A stretch of DNA of 64,000 nt from Mucilaginibacter sp. L3T2-6 (GCF_030519355.1 NZ_JAUMKC010000006.1:1-64000), one strand, 5' to 3'; positions 1-8,535 are shown, numbered from the stretch's first letter. A program made the numbers and translations. Notes: a model not told the origin generated them from the sequence alone.

Positions 1-135
1 ACCGGCAATGATGGTAATCCCGGCGGAACCGGTCCAACCGGCCCAACCGGCAATGATGGTAATCCCGGCGGAACCGGTCCAACCGGCCCAACCGGCAATG
101 ATGGTAATCCCGGCGGAACCGGCCCAACCGGCCCA
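1..135 (+). repeat. Three tandem copies of a 45-bp Gly-X-Y coding repeat
   Basis: Copies occupy 1-45, 46-90 and 91-135. The first two are identical and the third shows one synonymous change (ggt to ggc at its codon 11). Each copy encodes five Gly-X-Y triplets. Near-perfect DNA identity means recent expansion or homogenisation, so repeat number probably varies between strains. The array is cut by the window start. Confidence 0.9.
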
Positions 136-585
136 ACAGGAGCAGACGGGATTTTAGGGATCAGAGGAGTTTTGAATGGTTCAATTTCAGTTTCTCCTTA
201 TTCATACAGCTATGAGCGCACCGGTTCATGGATCGTGCTGCCTCCCGGAATTTATGCAGTGTCTGTTACGATGCTGATGTCAAGCAATCAGCAGGCGCCT
301 TACAATTCGGCATTCTGGCTAAGAAGCACATTTGGCGATGATGCAAGCGGCGGTAACCCAAGCAGCGACATAGTTGGTCCGTACCTGATCAGCGGCTGCC
401 TGGTAGGGCCGGCCACCTATGCAACCCTGAACGGCACGCTCATTATCAATAATTCTTCAGGAGGAAATAAAACGTACTATTATGCGGCCGGAGAAGTAGT
501 TGTAACCAATAACACACAAACATTGTTAACGTTTGGCGGCGGGAGCTGGAATGAAGAATGCATTGTCGCGTTTAAAGTACAATAA
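1..585 (+). CDS. Collagen-like repeat protein, 3' end (partial)
   Basis: The reading frame is open from base 1, so the gene begins upstream of the window. About the first 50 visible residues are Gly-X-Y triplets built from three copies of a 15-residue unit, TGNDGNPGGTGPTGP. The remaining ~135 residues form a compact C-terminal domain rich in beta-strand, Gly, Ser and Asn, ending in a hydrophobic strand (IVAFKV). That layout, a collagen stalk capped by a small jelly-roll-like head, is typical of bacterial collagen-like surface proteins with C1q/TNF-like heads; the head family is inferred from appearance only. It probably forms a trimeric extracellular fibre. The TTG at 172 is an internal codon, not the start. 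A large glycosyltransferase gene follows 122 bases downstream and could modify it. Confidence 0.75.
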   Translation, partial: TGNDGNPGGTGPTGPTGNDGNPGGTGPTGPTGNDGNPGGTGPTGPTGADGILGIRGVLNGSISVSPYSYSYERTGSWIVLPPGIYAVSVTMLMSSNQQAPYNSAFWLRSTFGDDASGGNPSSDIVGPYLISGCLVGPATYATLNGTLIINNSSGGNKTYYYAAGEVVVTNNTQTLLTFGGGSWNEECIVAFKVQ

Positions 586-620
586 AATAATACCACTGCC
601 ACAGATGCGTTTTGAACAAC

Positions 621-673
621 ATCAGCGGGTATCTTCTTTCCCGGTTCCTGCACCCGGAAAGATAACAGCTGAT
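621..673 (+). terminator. Imperfect hairpin between the collagen-like gene and the glycosyltransferase
   Basis: ATCAGC (621-626) pairs with GCTGAT (668-673). Inside it TATCTT pairs with AAGATA, and a CTTTCCCGG-like arm pairs with CCGGAAAG around a short loop. No strong T-run follows, so it may be an mRNA-stability or attenuation structure rather than a full terminator. Confidence 0.35.
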
Positions 674-707
674 CTTATGACAGATGACAATTTGATATCT
701 TAGACAG

Positions 708-2699
708 ATGACAAACGAGAAAACCATCTGTCTGAATATGATTGTGCGCAACGAGGCTGCAGTAATCGGGCGATGCCTGGCTTCGGTACTTCCGGTAATT
801 GACTACTGGGTGATTTGTGATACCGGTTCAACAGATGGCACGCCTGACGTTATAACTGAAGCGCTTGCCGCAGTTCCCGGTGAACTGCATCATCATGCCT
901 GGGTTAACTTCGGTGTCAATCGCACGATGGCAATGAAAATCGCTGAAAAAAAGGCCGATTACATATTGCTGATAGATGCTGATATGGTGCTGAATGTTCA
1001 CCGCCAATTTAAAGCGGCGCTCAACGCAAATGCTTACCTGCTTAGGTACACCGGTTCGCTTGACTATTGGCAAACCATGTTGGTTGACGCAAGGTTTAAC
1101 TGGGAATATGAGGGACCTACCCATGAATATATTCACAGCCGCCTGGGCAGTCGTGGTGAAAAGCTGGATGCCATCAGCCTCACTCATTTTGCAGATGGGG
1201 GAGAGCGTGCAGAAAAGTTTGCCAGGGATATCAGACTGCTTGAAGCGGCTTTAGCAACTGAGCCTGGAAACACCCGTTATATGTTTTACCTGGCGCAGAG
1301 CTATGCAAATTCAGGCGGTTATGCGCAGGCGATGAACTGGTACCGGAAGCGCATAGCAGCTCACGGTTGGGACGAGGAACGCTGGTATTCCATGTATCAG
1401 CTGGCTATTATGCTGGAAAAGTCAGGAGCAGCAACAGAAATGGTGATGAGCGCTTACCTGCAAGCATATGAATACCGGCCCTCTCGCGCAGAACCGCTTT
1501 ATCACCTGGCAAAAATGCTGCGCGGCAAACAGCGGTATTCCCTTGCAATGCTGTATATCGAAAAGGCTGTAAAAATGCCCTACCCACAGGATATACTGTT
1601 CATTGAAAAATCGGTTTACGACTACCTGGCGCTTTTTGAATATGCTATTTGTGCACATTATGCAGGCGAAACCGAAAACGCGATCAGGGCAAATGATATG
1701 GTGATCGGCCACCCGGCTGCACCTCTGCATATTGCCAGGCAGGCTATGGCAAACAAACATTTCAGCCTTAAAAAGTTTGTCGAAGAACACGAAGCCGCCC
1801 CAAAAAAGCGCATTGCAGCGATATCTTTCGACCTGGCCCATGCAGGAGGTTCTGGTATATCCCTGAAATATTTGATAGATCATTTCAGACAGGGTGACTG
1901 GCCGGTGTGGCTGGGATACACCTATCCCCACGGCAACGTGCTTGAAGAATGGAACCCAGACGTGTTGATTAGCCAGCAGTGGGCCGTAAAAACCGGCCGT
2001 GCAACTGCCGACAGGCTAAATATTCCGCTGATACAGTATATTCATGGGCCGGGCCAATATAATTTCTCAAAAACGGAAAACGTTAAGCCGGATTTTCTGA
2101 TTTTCTGCTCATCACATGAATATTTTTCGGTTAAAAAAGAATATCCCGGAATAGAAGGTATAGTTGTGCACCCGGTAATACTGCCTGTAGACGAAAAAGC
2201 TGCCGGGAACCGGGAATACATTACACTGATAGGCAATACGCCGGGCAAGGGGAATGATATTTTTTTGGCGATTGCCGCCGCAATGCCGGAGCAAGGATTT
2301 TTGCTGGTTGGAGATAATGAGAATAGCGGGAAGCTACCGGAAAACCTGAAACAGTTGCCATATACTACGTGTATCGACGAAGTTTATGGCATGACAAAGG
2401 TGTTGTTAGCGCCCTCGGTAAATGAATCGTATTGCCGGGTGATTGCAGAGGCTGCAAGGCACGGCGTAATCTCCGTAGTAACTGATTGCCAGGGTATGCG
2501 TGAAGCCACGGGATTTATAAATGCCTTATACATTTCTGACAGAACAAACATTGGTGAGTGGATCGGCCGGATAAATGAGGTGCTGTGTGACCCCGAAAAG
2601 TTTGCTGCGTTTCCGAAGCGGATATGCGATGAACTTGACACTGAGCTTGAATTAAAATACGCCGCCTTGAAAATATCGGAATGGGCTGCTAATGGCTGA
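708..2699 (+). CDS. Two-domain glycosyltransferase: GT2-type N-terminus, TPR-like middle, GT4-type C-terminus
   Basis: This 663-residue cytoplasmic protein starts with a GT-A (family 2) domain: IVRNEAAVIGRCLAS near residue 12, CDTGSTDGT near 38, and the metal/nucleotide-binding DAD at 90-92. Residues ~175-340 form helical repeats resembling TPRs. From ~365 a second domain resembles GT-B family 4: a Gly-rich start (AHAGGSGIS), LIGNTPGKGND, and an SVNESYCRVIAEA segment matching the E-x7-E donor-sugar motif. Such proteins transfer sugars to surface polysaccharides or glycoproteins. No membrane segment or signal peptide is visible. The upstream collagen-like gene in the same direction makes that protein a candidate acceptor, which is inference. 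The ATG at 708 lies inside a 12-bp direct repeat. Confidence 0.8.
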   Translation: MTNEKTICLNMIVRNEAAVIGRCLASVLPVIDYWVICDTGSTDGTPDVITEALAAVPGELHHHAWVNFGVNRTMAMKIAEKKADYILLIDADMVLNVHRQFKAALNANAYLLRYTGSLDYWQTMLVDARFNWEYEGPTHEYIHSRLGSRGEKLDAISLTHFADGGERAEKFARDIRLLEAALATEPGNTRYMFYLAQSYANSGGYAQAMNWYRKRIAAHGWDEERWYSMYQLAIMLEKSGAATEMVMSAYLQAYEYRPSRAEPLYHLAKMLRGKQRYSLAMLYIEKAVKMPYPQDILFIEKSVYDYLALFEYAICAHYAGETENAIRANDMVIGHPAAPLHIARQAMANKHFSLKKFVEEHEAAPKKRIAAISFDLAHAGGSGISLKYLIDHFRQGDWPVWLGYTYPHGNVLEEWNPDVLISQQWAVKTGRATADRLNIPLIQYIHGPGQYNFSKTENVKPDFLIFCSSHEYFSVKKEYPGIEGIVVHPVILPVDEKAAGNREYITLIGNTPGKGNDIFLAIAAAMPEQGFLLVGDNENSGKLPENLKQLPYTTCIDEVYGMTKVLLAPSVNESYCRVIAEAARHGVISVVTDCQGMREATGFINALYISDRTNIGEWIGRINEVLCDPEKFAAFPKRICDELDTELELKYAALKISEWAANG

Positions 2700-2726
2700 A
2701 CATTTTAAAGAGGTGGTAACGTACCG

Positions 2727-3239
2727 TTACAGTATCGCCGAGATACATAACGCTATTCCTAAAGTTGCAGCCGCTGCTATATTCAGTTTGTTAACTGCGT
2801 AAACATCCCTGACCTCTTTTTTATAAATAAAATACAGGCAGCCGGCTATAAATATTGTCCAGCTGAATAAGGAATTGACCGGAGTTGCCGGAAGAGACAA
2901 CCCAATTTTATTGTCTGTGTTTGCCGGATGCCTGTAAGCAAAGTAAGACAACATAATAGTATTAATTGCCAGGTAGTTAAAATAACCGGATGAAAGCACC
3001 CACCCGGATTTTTTATGCAGGGCGAATAGAATTGCCCCTGCGGGCATTACTAACAACGGCCGTAAAAAATACATAACCATCGGCAGGTCCCATTTAGCAG
3101 AACTGTTTATCAGCATGTATTTCAGTAACCCAAATTGAGTGTACATCTGGTACAAAAACAAGAGTATCATCAATATGCTGAGCCATAGTATAGCTTTTGG
3201 AGCCGCTGTTTTTTCGGTTCGATGCGTGGAATCAGTCAT
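2727..3239 (-). CDS. Integral membrane protein of unknown function
   Basis: A 170-residue protein with a short polar N-terminus and about four hydrophobic segments (residues ~18-36, ~52-72, ~80-100, ~122-140), plus a last one at the C-terminus. No catalytic or transport motif is recognised. It starts 2 bases after the stop of the upstream membrane-protein gene at 3242-3688, so the two are almost certainly co-transcribed and may form a complex. It converges with the glycosyltransferase gene, with 27 bases between stops. Confidence 0.65.
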   Translation of the reverse strand: MTDSTHRTEKTAAPKAILWLSILMILLFLYQMYTQFGLLKYMLINSSAKWDLPMVMYFLRPLLVMPAGAILFALHKKSGWVLSSGYFNYLAINTIMLSYFAYRHPANTDNKIGLSLPATPVNSLFSWTIFIAGCLYFIYKKEVRDVYAVNKLNIAAAATLGIALCISAIL

Positions 3240-3241
3240 GA

Positions 3242-3688
3242 CTATCGGACGGATTGTGAAGAAAGTAAGGCATATAAAGCAAACACGAAGTAGATGGCAA
3301 ACCGTATCAGTAAGGCTCTGTTAAATTGTATGGGTTTGCCATTTTGCTTATCAAAAAAATAAAAGCAAAGTGCAAGAAATACTAAAATCAGATAGATGCA
3401 ATTTATTGCATATAGTATAATCGTGTTTGCAGGCCACCTTAACAAGAAAAACATTACCTGTGTTAATGATAAACAGAATAAAAGCCCGGCCGCCATTGAG
3501 TAACCTTTGCTTAGGTTGGGTAGTGCCAGGGTATAAAACCCAAGGGGCCAATACAAACATGCCAGGAAAGAGCCCAAAATCATTATTCCCCAATTTACAA
3601 AGGGAACATGAAAAGCATGCAAAACGGTGGAGACAATAAATAAAATAAGCAGTATGGATTCGGCAATGTTGATAGCGCGGAGTTTCAT
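3242..3688 (-). CDS. Small integral membrane protein of unknown function
   Basis: A 148-residue protein with four predicted membrane helices (residues ~8-28, ~33-55, ~65-85, ~88-112) and a final hydrophobic segment near the C-terminus. A WPLGFYTL motif follows the second helix; similar segments occur in uncharacterised Bacteroidota membrane proteins. It is the first gene of a two-gene unit with 2727-3239, also membrane-embedded. No function can be assigned. Confidence 0.65.
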   Translation of the reverse strand: MKLRAINIAESILLILFIVSTVLHAFHVPFVNWGIMILGSFLACLYWPLGFYTLALPNLSKGYSMAAGLLFCLSLTQVMFFLLRWPANTIILYAINCIYLILVFLALCFYFFDKQNGKPIQFNRALLIRFAIYFVFALYALLSSQSVR

Positions 3689-3718
3689 AAAAGCTGTTTG
3701 AGTTGTAAAATGACTGCC

Positions 3719-4096
3719 CTAAAATTTACTTTCCCAATTAAAAACATCTTGCGGGCGACGAGCGCTAATCAATATACCTATCGACCTGTCGTTAATATTA
3801 TACTTCTTTTTTAGGTCGTCAGCCGTTAAAATGTCTAGGGAAAGAAAAAGCGCGTCGTCAATTGTAGCCAAATCGCCCTCATAACTTTTTATTTTTACTT
3901 TGTCGTTAATAATATATTGGAAAGCGGTATCGCTTTTTGTAATCATATATAAGCTATCAAAAGCATGTGATTTCTTCCTGAAATAGGCGATGTAATGTTT
4001 TCTTGCGAAGTTTTTAGTTTCAACAATTATTGCCCCGTCGGTACCCTCTGGCCAAATCTTTTTATTGCATCCATACTTAATCGTTATAGAAAAGTA
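3719..4096 (-). pseudogene. Truncated remnant with two TonB-plug-like motifs
   Basis: The frame is open from a stop at 4097-4099 down to 3719. The only ATG (3946) sits mid-frame and would discard a well-formed upstream segment. That segment reads KYGCNKK followed by GTDGAIIVETK, and a second similar unit, KKKYNINDRSIGILISARRP, lies near the end. Both resemble the YG..GANGVIxITTK motif that closes plug/carboxypeptidase-like domains of Bacteroidota receptors. The lack of a start codon and an immediate upstream stop suggest the 3' piece of a longer decayed gene. If only the 75-residue part from 3946 is translated, it is a hypothetical protein. Confidence 0.45.
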
Positions 4097-4109
4097 TCAT
4101 AATGCAAAA

Positions 4110-4610
4110 TTAAATAACCACATGATACAACCTTCCATTACCAGCCGTATCGCCAATATCAGCTTTCCCCAGGTATTTTTTTGTAACCACCTTTGGCACA
4201 AAGCCTTTATCCACAATCATCAGGTCAACCCGTCCGTTGGGCGATTTATCGGCATTCATCAGCTGGAAAGTATCGCCGCTGAAAGTAAATTGCTTATTAT
4301 TAACCTTTACACTGGCGAAATCAAAAGTGGCTTTAAGGCTGCTTACAAAAAAGTTGGCATCATGTATCACCTTGCTTATCTCGTCGAAGTTTACATGTGC
4401 GCCGTTTTTGAAGGTAATGAGGTAAGCGTTGCGCATTGGGTCGGTTTTAACATCCTCAACAAAAGACATTTTTTTTAACGAGGATTGAGTCGTTTTGGCA
4501 CATAGGCCGCAGTTAAGGCCGTTGATTTTTAACTCAGCTTTAGTGAATTGGGCATGGGCCGCAGCCGTGCCGAATAGCAATATAAGTATTGATAGTTTGA
4601 GGACTTTCAT
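4110..4610 (-). CDS. Secreted heavy-metal-associated (HMA) domain protein
   Basis: A 166-residue protein with a cleavable signal peptide (residues 1-20, ending AHA). It then shows an HMA-like ferredoxin fold start, LKINGLNCGLCAKT, with a CxxC pair at Cys34/Cys37 placed as in copper chaperones. The VEDVKTDPMRNAYLITFKNG region fits the beta strands of that fold. The C-terminal ~80 residues form a separate unassigned domain. It probably binds Cu or another soft metal in the periplasm. No P-type ATPase or copper regulator is nearby, so the partner is unknown. The plug-like remnant lies just downstream on the same strand. Confidence 0.7.
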   Translation of the reverse strand: MKVLKLSILILLFGTAAAHAQFTKAELKINGLNCGLCAKTTQSSLKKMSFVEDVKTDPMRNAYLITFKNGAHVNFDEISKVIHDANFFVSSLKATFDFASVKVNNKQFTFSGDTFQLMNADKSPNGRVDLMIVDKGFVPKVVTKKYLGKADIGDTAGNGRLYHVVI

Positions 4611-4936
4611 GGTTGTTATTGAAGATTAAAGATAGCAATATTTTGGTAAACTGTTTGTAAAGGCTTTTACCGGATGGGAATAAACAAAAAAGGAATCCAT
4701 ACCTCGCGTAAAGATTCCTTTAATTAACTATTAACTAACCTTATCATCAATGAAAAATTAGCTTTTCAAATATAGAAGCGCTGATAAGCCTACGGATATG
4801 CTATTACTGCCAATTTACTGGCCGCCGTTGATAAAAAAAAGGTTTAAAAGCTATGAAAATACCCCGTAAAGGGGGATAAATTGTATTGGCCGGAATCATA
4901 TATTGGCATTGATTTAATCACTTAATTAAAGGCGCG
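4611..4936. other. Intergenic region with a hairpin and a candidate operator
   Basis: These 326 bases separate divergent genes. They hold a 9-bp inverted repeat (AAAGGAATC at 4689-4697, GATTCCTTT at 4713-4721) and the palindrome at 4855-4878 described separately. No convincing open frame or RNA gene was seen. Confidence 0.5.
4855..4878 (+). promoter_or_regulatory. GAAAATACCCC-type palindrome, copy A
   Basis: GAAAATACCCC, a five-base spacer, then GGGGGATA. It lies 61 bases before the start codon at 4940 and matches the copies at 8592-8615 and 18620-18643, with one base fewer in the A-run and one mismatch in the right arm. Candidate binding site of a shared regulator. Confidence 0.5.
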
Positions 4937-4939
4937 GTG

Positions 4940-5875
4940 ATGAGAAGTTGTATTTATTTTTTTTCATCCTTATTGATTTGCCTGCTGATGATCATCAAGC
5001 CGGCAAAGGCGCAAAATAACGCATTGCTGCAGGCTGCCGACTCGCTTTTTGCCGGTAACGACTGGAAAGGCGCCAGGGAGAAATATGCAGGTTATCTTGC
5101 CGATACATTAGCCGCTAAAAACGCCGTTGCATGGAATAAGCTGGGCTATTGCAATTACAATCTTGGATTTTACCAGGACGCTATTACCGACTTTAATAAA
5201 ACCCTGGCAAATAAGCCGAAGCCGCCTGTACGGAATATGGCCATGTCGCGGATGTCGAGGGTATATGCGGCGATTAATAAAATTGATGAATCGGCGGAAT
5301 GGCTCACCAAGGCAACTATGGCGGGTTACAACAGTCTCCCTGATCTGGATAGCCTTGCCGATTATAAGAATATGCGGGAATCGCAAAAGTACGCCGGCAT
5401 ACGGAAACAATTATACGAGATACTTTACCCGTGTTCCAGGGAACCGCATAACCATGATTTTGATTTTTGGGTGGGTGACTGGGATACTTATCCAACCGGC
5501 AGCAAATTTTTAACCGGCCGTAGTCACGTGGAGGTAATGGCCGGCGGATGTGCTATATTAGAAAATTTTATCTCGGTGCAGGCGTATACCGGCAAGAGCT
5601 TTAATTATTACGACCCTGCCAAAGGCAAATGGGAGCAGGATTGGGTTGGCAGCGGCGGCGCCGGGGACAGGACCCGCTATTATAACGGCGAATACCGCGA
5701 CGGCGCCATGCATTTTACCAGCGAAACTACCGACGCAAAGGGTAATAAGACACTGGGCAATTTTATATTTTACAATATAGACAAGAATACCGTCCGGCAA
5801 TATCTCGAACTGTCAACCGATGGAGGCAAGACCTACCAGGTCTCGTACGACCTAACATATATCCGCAGAAAATAA
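4940..5875 (+). CDS. Secreted TPR protein with C-terminal DUF1579-like domain
   Basis: The ATG at 4940 is preferred over the adjoining GTG at 4937. The protein (~311 residues) has a signal peptide ending near PAKAQ, then TPR-like helices (residues ~28-160, including AWNKLGYCNYNLGFYQDAI). From ~170 comes a beta-rich domain opening with NHDFDFWVGDWDTYP. The DFWVGDWD signature marks DUF1579/lipocalin-like domains of Bacteroidota and Proteobacteria, whose role is unknown. A terminator follows at 5905. It may be controlled through the palindrome at 4855-4878, shared with the glyoxalase/AraC and sensor-kinase promoters. Confidence 0.7.
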   Translation: MRSCIYFFSSLLICLLMIIKPAKAQNNALLQAADSLFAGNDWKGAREKYAGYLADTLAAKNAVAWNKLGYCNYNLGFYQDAITDFNKTLANKPKPPVRNMAMSRMSRVYAAINKIDESAEWLTKATMAGYNSLPDLDSLADYKNMRESQKYAGIRKQLYEILYPCSREPHNHDFDFWVGDWDTYPTGSKFLTGRSHVEVMAGGCAILENFISVQAYTGKSFNYYDPAKGKWEQDWVGSGGAGDRTRYYNGEYRDGAMHFTSETTDAKGNKTLGNFIFYNIDKNTVRQYLELSTDGGKTYQVSYDLTYIRRK

Positions 5876-5904
5876 GGGACAAACTATATAACTAACGCGA
5901 GCCG

Positions 5905-5940
5905 GGCAGTGGGCATTTAAAAGTGCCTGCTGCCTTATTT
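5905..5940 (+). terminator. Rho-independent terminator
   Basis: GGCAG (5905-5909) pairs with CTGCC (5930-5934) and, inside a small internal loop, GGCA pairs with TGCC. The stem is followed by TTATTTTTG. It ends the 4940-5875 transcript. Confidence 0.65.
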
Positions 5941-6041
5941 TTGTAAACCGGCAATCATGCCGCAGTAAACGGATTATATAAATTGAATATTTATTGGCAA
6001 CGAGATTCATCCTATTGTAACATAAACCCCAAGCCTCTTAA

Positions 6042-7184
6042 ATGAAATATCTTAAACTGCTGTTTCTTTCCATTTTAATTATTCCGGTATGTGATACTAC
6101 AGCGCAGGATAAAATGGATGTAGAAAAGTATAACCCAAAATCGACCCTCGTCGTCAAACAGCATCTTATAAAACGCGCCAAATATCCCTTTATCGATGTA
6201 CATAATCATCAGTGGAATATGCCGGATCAGGACCTGAAAGCGCTGCTGAGTGATATGGATGGCCTCAACATGAAGGTGATGGTAAACCTTAGCGGGCGCG
6301 GGTATAAAATTATCAATAACTACCATGGCCACGAATTTTTCAGCGTAAACGGCCCCGATTATTTAAACCGCTCGCTTGATAATGTGCGCAAAAATGGCAA
6401 TGGCCGGCTGCTGGTATTTACGAACCTTGATTTTTTGGATATAGATAACCCGGACTGGACTAGAAACACCGTAGCACAATTGGAAAAAGATGTGAAAAAT
6501 GGCGCAAGCGGTCTTAAAATTTATAAGGAACTTGGTTTGGAAGTGCTCGGCAAAAACGGCAAACGCGTGCAGGTTGATGATCCGCGGCTTGATCCGGTAT
6601 GGGAGAAATGCGGCGAGCTCCATATTCCTGTCTTAATACATACCGGCGAGCCGATTGCCTTTTTTGATAAGATGGACGCCACCAACGAGCGTTGGCTGGA
6701 ACTTAAAACCCATCCCGACAGGGCACGGCCAAGGTCACGTTATCCCAGCTGGCAGCAGGTAATGAGCGAGCAGCACCACATTTTTCAGAAGCATCCGCAC
6801 ACCCTGTTTATTGCCGCGCATTTTGGCTGGCTGGGTAATAACTTAGATGCATTGGCTAAGATGCTGGACTCCATGCCGAATGTTTATACCGAATTTGCTG
6901 CTGTAATGGAGGAAATTGGCCGCCAGCCTAAAAATGCACGTGCCTTTTTTATAAAATACCAGGACAGAATATTGTTCGGAAAAGATACATGGTCGGTGCC
7001 GGAGTATGGCTTTTATTTCAGGATGCTGGAGACTGATGACGAATATTTTCCTGCACTGCGTAAATATCATGCTTTTTGGGGTATGTACGGACTTGGGCTG
7101 CCGGACGACGTGTTGAAAAAGATCTATTATAAAAACGCCTTAAAGCTATTCCCGAAGGTCGACAGGTCGATGTTTCCGCAATAA
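6042..7184 (+). CDS. Secreted amidohydrolase (amidohydrolase_2-like TIM barrel)
   Basis: A 380-residue exported enzyme with a signal peptide (residues 1-22). It carries the metal-dependent hydrolase markers of the amidohydrolase_2 family: HxH (His54, His56 in FIDVHNHQW), a strand ending in LIHTGEP near residue 199, AAHFGWLG near 258, and the catalytic Asp in LFGKDTW near 315. Members hydrolyse or decarboxylate small cyclic or aromatic substrates; the substrate here cannot be told. Export to the periplasm is less common than a cytosolic location for this family. It stands alone between the TPR/DUF1579-like gene and the convergent AraC gene. Confidence 0.8.
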   Translation: MKYLKLLFLSILIIPVCDTTAQDKMDVEKYNPKSTLVVKQHLIKRAKYPFIDVHNHQWNMPDQDLKALLSDMDGLNMKVMVNLSGRGYKIINNYHGHEFFSVNGPDYLNRSLDNVRKNGNGRLLVFTNLDFLDIDNPDWTRNTVAQLEKDVKNGASGLKIYKELGLEVLGKNGKRVQVDDPRLDPVWEKCGELHIPVLIHTGEPIAFFDKMDATNERWLELKTHPDRARPRSRYPSWQQVMSEQHHIFQKHPHTLFIAAHFGWLGNNLDALAKMLDSMPNVYTEFAAVMEEIGRQPKNARAFFIKYQDRILFGKDTWSVPEYGFYFRMLETDDEYFPALRKYHAFWGMYGLGLPDDVLKKIYYKNALKLFPKVDRSMFPQ

Positions 7185-7279
7185 TTGAGCAGCCTCGTAC
7201 CAGTAAAAGCAAGGCATGGTCTGGGGCGGTTTCTCTGTTCTTTAAACAAAAGTGAAAACAGAATTTAATAAACAATAAC

Positions 7280-8155
7280 TCACGCCGCCACACTTGCCCT
7301 GTATGCTCCCGGTGTAATACCATACCGGCCCTTAAAGAAGCGAATAAATGAACTTACATTATCGATGCCGATCATGCTGACGATCTCGTTAACTTCATAG
7401 CGGGTGTGTTTCAGCATGTGCTTAGCCCGCGACAACCGCACTTGTATTAAATATTGATAAGGCGAGCAATGGAATGTTTGTTTAAAGGTGCGACAAAAAT
7501 GTGTTTGTGATAAGCACGCGTTCCCACATATATCGCTTAAGCTTACGGGTTGGTTATAATTGCTGATCATATAATCTTTGGCAATATTAAGGCGTTTGAA
7601 GAGTTCAGTACGCGTTTTATAGCTCATGGCCTTTAAAGTGTCGCATTTAGCAAGAATTTCCTTATTGTAGATGCGGTAAAAGTTGATCAGTGAGTGGATT
7701 AGGTACTGGTTAACGAGCATGTCCTCCTGGCTTTCGCTGTTTACCAGGTTATGCAAGTGCATTAAATTGAAGCGCATATCTCCCTTCAGCGGATATAATG
7801 TTTCAAGAAATACCGGGACTAAACCCTGTGGTGTATAAAAAGGGTCTTCAAGCAAAGCAGAATCTGAGGACGTTGCGCTATGATGAAAGGAGTTTAAAAA
7901 TTGCCGGTTATAAGATATAGAAATAGTATTCACTGGAATTTCGGAATAAATTTCCCTGGCAAAGACAGTTCCCTCGTTGATTACCAAAAAATTGCCGGGA
8001 AAAACCTTCAGATTTTTGTTTCCCAGCTTATATTGCTCATGCCCATCAATTACCATCCGTATAGAAAACTCGCCGCATTCATTCGCATAGCTGGCGCTGG
8101 TAGTAACCTCGCTGTATATCTTATTCTGGTTGGTTAAAATCTGTACCTTTTTCAT
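7280..8155 (-). CDS. AraC-family transcriptional regulator
   Basis: A 291-residue regulator with an N-terminal cupin-like sensing region (residues ~1-170) and a C-terminal pair of helix-turn-helix motifs: SLSDICGNACLSQTHFCRTF followed by YEVNEIVSMIGIDNVSSFIRFFKGRYGITPGAYR. Its start overlaps the stop of the glyoxalase-fold gene by four bases (ATGA), so the two are translationally coupled. The pair is divergent from the susC gene. It may act on the neighbouring gene, sensing whatever the glyoxalase-fold partner handles. Confidence 0.85.
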   Translation of the reverse strand: MKKVQILTNQNKIYSEVTTSASYANECGEFSIRMVIDGHEQYKLGNKNLKVFPGNFLVINEGTVFAREIYSEIPVNTISISYNRQFLNSFHHSATSSDSALLEDPFYTPQGLVPVFLETLYPLKGDMRFNLMHLHNLVNSESQEDMLVNQYLIHSLINFYRIYNKEILAKCDTLKAMSYKTRTELFKRLNIAKDYMISNYNQPVSLSDICGNACLSQTHFCRTFKQTFHCSPYQYLIQVRLSRAKHMLKHTRYEVNEIVSMIGIDNVSSFIRFFKGRYGITPGAYRASVAA

Positions 8156-8535
8156 TCCTCGTCCGAATAATCCCGTTGCTCTAATAAAATATATTTGTTA
8201 CCATTTTGGTCGGCAACGGTAAATTCCAATCCACAGCTGGTGTACCGTGGCATGCCTTCGCATTTTACGCCGGCCTGGCCCAATCGGTAATAGTCTCTTA
8301 AACAATCATCGGTGTTTATCGTAAGTGCCTGCTGCGGTGAATCACCCCTTTGCAGCAGTGCGATAAAAAAATTATTCCCCCATTTATTTTTTACCAGGAA
8401 TCCGTGCCTGCCGGGTTTGTCCATCTCACTTAATGTCCCGTAGTTAAAAAAGCCGAGGTATTGCGTCATAAATAACAAGGCTTTTTGGGGCTCCTTAACA
8501 TATACATCTGCATAAGTCAACTCTTCTGTCACCAT
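8152..8535 (-). CDS. Glyoxalase/VOC-fold protein
   Basis: A start at the ATG of 8535 gives MVTEELTYADVYVKEPQKAL, the usual opening beta-strand of a vicinal-oxygen-chelate domain; the longer frame to 8631 adds an unlikely Pro/Arg-rich leader and would run over the palindrome at 8592. At 127 residues it has the length of a one-module VOC protein. It contains a FYLGF-like segment (TQYLGFFNYG) and ends GLEFTVADQNGNKYILLEQRDY, where VOC proteins often place a metal-binding Glu or Asp. It is probably a small binding or detoxification protein rather than a defined enzyme. It is first in the operon with the AraC gene, and the palindrome lies 56 bases before its start. Confidence 0.65.
   Translation of the reverse strand: MVTEELTYADVYVKEPQKALLFMTQYLGFFNYGTLSEMDKPGRHGFLVKNKWGNNFFIALLQRGDSPQQALTINTDDCLRDYYRLGQAGVKCEGMPRYTSCGLEFTVADQNGNKYILLEQRDYSDEE

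Noticed and set aside
1..135. Possible CRISPR-like array of 45-base repeats
   Set aside because: The copies are contiguous with no spacers and encode in-frame Gly-X-Y triplets, so they are a coding minisatellite.
4689..4721. Inverted repeat as a terminator
   Set aside because: No gene runs toward it from the plus-strand side, and the T-run after the stem is only three bases, so the role is undetermined.
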